Shown here: positions 59,593-64,000 of the stretch, piece by piece
How positions within the stretch are numbered: position 1 is the stretch's first letter
Layout of the letters: every line of letters begins with the position of its first letter
From: Hypomesus transpacificus
Lineage: Eukaryota; Chordata; Actinopteri; Osmeriformes; Osmeridae
DNA length: 64,000 nucleotides
Direction: 5' to 3'
NCBI RefSeq assembly: GCF_021917145.1
Contig: NC_061073.1
Location: 8,761,361-8,825,360 of the forward strand
The notes under the pieces: generated by a model
Databases searched by the model: none
Told to the model about the DNA's origin: nothing
The model's input: only the letters and a program-made list of their open reading frames with translations
Program-made: the position numbers and the translations under genes

Positions 59593-61637
59593 GAACCCCG
59601 CGATCCCGTGCGATGATTAAACTGAGATGACATTAGCTCCCTGCAGTGCTCAGGCTCCAGTCAGTGTGTCTGTCTGTCCCCATATCTTCCCTATCTCCCC
59701 CCCCCCATCCACACACAGCTGAAAATGAGTCTTTATGTCTCCAGTCCCTCACTGTATTTTTTCTGCTACAGGCTCTACATCCAGCCGGAGAAACAGGCTT
59801 AGTCTCATGTTAGACTCTTGTTGGACTCTTCCATAGATGTTGGTGAATGTTGAGACGTAAAGAGCGTGACTCAAATGAAGGTTTTGCTCCTTCCTTATTG
59901 ATCGGAGATACGTAGCGTACCACAACACACAGTTTTGTGAACTGAAGTTTGATGTTAAACAGAGGCAACACCACTCTGCTGGTAGAAGCATCGTGTCACC
60001 CCCCCCCCCCCCCCCCCACCCCCACCTTCTCTGTTTTCCCTCCTCCAATGCTCTCTTCATTGCAGTGTGAATCTGGCTCCGCCTCCTCCGTCGTTTATTG
60101 TACTCCATTTGCATAATGAAGCCCGCTCTTAATTAAGATCCCACTGGAGTCTGGAGCCAAGGATGAAGGGAGGACGAATAGGGGGAAGGAATGAGGGGAG
60201 GGAGGGCGGGGCTGGATGCTCCTTGGTTGCCAGAAAGAGAGAATTAGCATATCCGCTCGTATCCAACCATGAGACGCAATAAAAAAATACAAAAAATAAA
60301 AGCGTTGACGAGCGATTAAATCACTAATTATGATGGGCTGTTGAAATTAGTGTGTGTCTGTTAATTAGGCGTCGATGGGATGCCCAGACAAGCGCCCGCC
60401 CATGGTGCCTGCAGCCGTCTGACTGGCAGGAGAAACCCTCATCCTGACAACACCCCCCCCCCTCTCCCTTTAAGTCTGGCAAGTCTGTGTAGAGTATCCC
60501 TTTAAGACCCATTCATTCCTGTCAGTGTGCATCGGTGCTAACTCCTCTTCCTCTTCTATCTCCACAGCCTCCCTGTTCTCTCCTTCCCTCTCACATCTCC
60601 TCCTCTCCTGGAAACATGCAGTTGATGGCCCAGATGACCATCCATCTCCTTCCTTCTCCAGCTGTGCCCGGCTGTGCCATAGCATGAACAGCCGCGGGCT
60701 AGCTAGCCACGTTGGCACAGCGGAGACACATGTCTCATCCCGCCTGCCCGCCATGGACTTCGGTCGCATTCGCCAGCCTGTTCCAAAACGTTCCGTGACC
60801 ATGTGGTGTGTGTGTGGCGCCGTTTTCTGTATGCATCTGGTCGTGCCTGTGGCTGTCTGCTAGCTTGACGTTGGCACCCTGCCATGTCAGCTTCTTTTTC
60901 ACCCCCGGAAGAAATGCCATCGCGGAATCCATCGAAAGCGCCTGGGAGCTCCAGCCACCGTATGGGTATGGAAGAGTGTGTTATCTCGGTTTGGCACGAT
61001 GCCATCTTTCTCTGTCCTCGCCGAACCTGAAAAGATGCCATAGCTGAGCCGCTGGCAACGGTTGCCCGGGCCCCTTCTCGTGGCTCAGCGTACAAACAAA
61101 CAAATGTTGAGTGGTGCCAAGTCCTCCAAGGTGAGTCCGCTGTCTCTGCCGTCAGCTCTGAGGGCTCTGGTTGGCAACAGCACCCACAAGCTGGCACACG
61201 ACGTGGGCAAGAAGAGGGACGGAGAAAGGGGAACGGCGGCAGAGGACCCGTCTACGTTGGCACCGTTCCCGGTTGGCATCAACGGTCTTCGCCGTACCCG
61301 AGCCCAAGCCTCAAATGATTCGCCGTTTGTCATTCTATTCATCCCTCCATCCACGTTCTTTCTCCTTCTCCATCCCTCTCCGAGTGGCCAGTCTGTGTGA
61401 TGATCCTAGTGTGGCAGCATGGAGGTTCTGTCTATGGTCCTCCCCGTTCCTCTTCCTTTCTTATCCGCCTCGCCCCCTCGCCCGTGCCCATGCCCGCCCC
61501 TGCTCCAGCCCTGACTGGATGGCACTGTGCCAACCTGCAGCTGCCATAGCTCTCATTTGTAGCTCATCCCTCGTTCGCCCTTCCCCCCTGTCTCCATACC
61601 TCCCTGTTTGCTCTCCCTCCCTCTCTGTGGGTTTCTT

Positions 61638-61739
<102 letters not shown>

Positions 61740-63275
61740 CCCTAACTATCTCTCGCTTCTGGACTCCCCTTAACTACTGCATTTTCCTCTGACATCTTTG
61801 CAAGATTACCCTGGGCTTCTGACCCCACTCTGAAATCCTCTGCTCGGTCTTCTTCATTACCTAGCCTCTACGTCTCTAATCTGCTGGCTGAGGGAATGTC
61901 CTGTGTGTGCAGGTAATTACAGTAGAGCTGCCACAGCTCCAATGTGACTATTCTTATTCCACAGAGAGATGGAGCCCTGAGTTGGTAGAAAACCCCTTAT
62001 GTTGTTTTAATTAACCAATCCCAGTCCCCCATCCCCCATGTCCCCGTCCACTCCTGAGCTCCAGGTTTAGCTGGAACGCAGAAGGCTGTGATCACGGGCT
62101 AATCTCCCAGCAAGATCTTTGCACGACGCGCTCTTCCGCCTGACGATAGACGATCTCGTGTTTTTCCACGAAAACACTCTTTTGACAGCAAACAAAGACC
62201 CCGACCCATTTTGGCAATAACGGAAACACTTTCATTAGTATACTACATAATGCTGCGGGTATGCAAATGAGGGGTGAAATTTATGCAGGGAATGAGGGGA
62301 GGGGCCAAATCCCCCATTCTGCTCTCTGTTATCCCTCTCCAGCCCTTAACCCTCTCCACTCAACGTCCTCGTCTTCTTCACGCTCTCTTCCTCACTCTCC
62401 TTATCCACTAGACTTTTCTCCACCTCGCCCCCAAGCTTTCAGGGTTGCCACTTGGTCTCCAGCCGGGCTTGTCAGCTGGCTTCGTCCTCGGCTCCTCTCC
62501 CTTCGTCTCTGGCGTGTGTCTGAGCTCAGGAGTGTCCTTTGCAAACACGTTTTCCCATTGCCCGCAGACACACGCTGTATAAACAGTCGAGTGTTTGAAC
62601 AAGGTTATGAACACGGAATGATCTACCCGCGTGCATGAGTGCGCATGTGTATGTTTGTGTGCGTGCGTGCATGTGTGGACTGTTAACAAAACCCCTCTGG
62701 TTCCGGCCTTTATGTATTTCTCTCGGTTTCTGTGTTGGTGTGTTTGAGTGTGCTATCATGTGTGGCCCTCATTTACCGGTGATACAAATTCGGTGTGTGA
62801 TGGGACCATGTTGAGACGCCCTATGAGAAGCCTTACTGCTGTCTAAGATAAACACCTTTATTACCACCGGCTCCCTTGGCAATCACCATAGCAACACACC
62901 ATGGCACCCACGTGAGGTGCATAGTAAGAATCTTCCCCGAGTCAGACTGAGAGACAGCCACACACAACATTCGACTGAATCCGAACCTTGCAACACACAA
63001 CGTCCTCCAGTAATGTAGAAAACAGTGGCCACGTCTGACTTGTTTAGATAGCTTTTCATCCACGGGTACCTCCAACACACTCTCTCTCTCTCTCTCTCGC
63101 TCTCTCTCGCTCTCTCTCTCTCTCTCTCTGGTCTTGACTTTAACAGGTCCTGATGAACCACAGTCAATGATTCTAATGAGCTATCGATCACCGTGGGAAA
63201 ACACAGCGACACAGAAAGAATGAGAAGACAGAGAGAAAGAGAGAGAGAGAGGGATAGAAGGATAGACAGACAGAC

Positions 63276-63312
<37 letters not shown>

Positions 63313-64000
63313 AAAATTGAGGTAGAGTATAACAGAGAGAAAGAGATAATCAGACAGGAATGAATACCGCAACGGTGGACATGCAAGACACTATGTGCAG
63401 GACAGTTTATCAATATCTGCCTGCATTTATATGATACTCAATTTCTCAAATATACTTCCATGGGCTGGAATGAGGACTGTGCTTTAACCTCGACCAGAAA
63501 GAAAGAGGGAGAGCTATCCTCAATGGCCTGACTGAACAAATGTCCGACTGCAGTTCGGTCTTGACAAAGCCCAGATGCCATGAGAGTAGCAGTGAGGTTG
63601 TGTCTCTATTCCTCTCGCTGTCCTAATGTGGTACATGAGGAGGCAGCCGGTTGGGAGGGGGAGGTTTGCGTGTGTGTCGTGTGTGCGGTGTGTGTGGTGT
63701 GTGCGGTGTGAGTTGTGTGCATGTGGTGCGAGCGGTGTGGGCTGCTGTTGCTGATAATGAAATGCAGCGGGGAACAAAGAGCTTGGGCCTCTATTCTCCT
63801 CTCTGCTGCCTCATTTCAGTCAGTCTGAGGGACTGTGTGTGCATATGTGTGTGTGTGTGTGTGTCTGTGTGTATTAGACCCCTCCCCTCCTCCTGTTAGT
63901 ATTCTGCATGGTAGATCCCCCTAATGTAATAACTGTGTCTGCATGTCTAATTTACAGCAGGAGAGAGTAAATAGCCTGTGGTTAATTACAGTATGTTTGT

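Overview
The window is nuclear DNA from a ray-finned fish, most likely a teleost. Genes are split into many short exons with GT-AG introns, several under 250 bp. Introns are full of CA/GT and GA/CT microsatellites. There are tRNA-derived SINEs with the usual teleost tail, and the proteins are vertebrate families (Kcp, calumenin, GTF3C6, ZFHX). One 500-base assembly gap lies at 3019-3518. I rebuilt the exons by hand from splice signals, and codon phases were used to check every junction.

Layout. (1) Positions 221-19657, minus strand: a kielin/chordin-like (kcp) locus. Signal peptide, TSPN, coiled coil and first VWC exons lie at 16544-19657. The long VWC array and the start of the VWD domain lie at 221-9927, and the 3' end is off the left edge. 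Between these two blocks, on the same strand, is an unexpected cassette (11774-16318): EGF, Kunitz-like, VWC-like, tyrosinase-like domain, aromatic-Asp-x-x-Gly pentapeptide repeats and a cysteine-rich end with its own stop codon. (2) 21739-26327, minus: a four-repeat cadherin-related membrane protein with a proline-rich tail. (3) 29093-30872, minus: calumenin. (4) 33328-34445, minus: GTF3C6. (5) 39.46-56.75 kb, plus: a ZFHX2-like zinc-finger/homeodomain gene with four homeodomains. (6) 56.8-64 kb: no gene seen; simple repeats, octamer motifs and possible regulatory DNA.

The most unusual item is the tyrosinase cassette. Phases allow the kcp N-terminal exons to splice in frame either to the cassette or to the VWC array. 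Only 225 bp separate the first VWC exon from the EGF exon, so the cassette has little room for its own promoter and signal peptide. The tyrosinase domain has lost most of its predicted copper-binding histidines, so it looks like a secreted pseudoenzyme or structural module. Whether the locus makes two isoforms or is two tandem genes cannot be settled from DNA alone.

Functional links: Kcp modulates BMP/TGF-beta ligands outside the cell, calumenin is a Ca2+-binding protein of the secretory pathway, GTF3C6 is a subunit of the Pol III factor TFIIIC, and ZFHX proteins are large nuclear transcription factors. Apart from shared strand, I see no operon-like relation among them.
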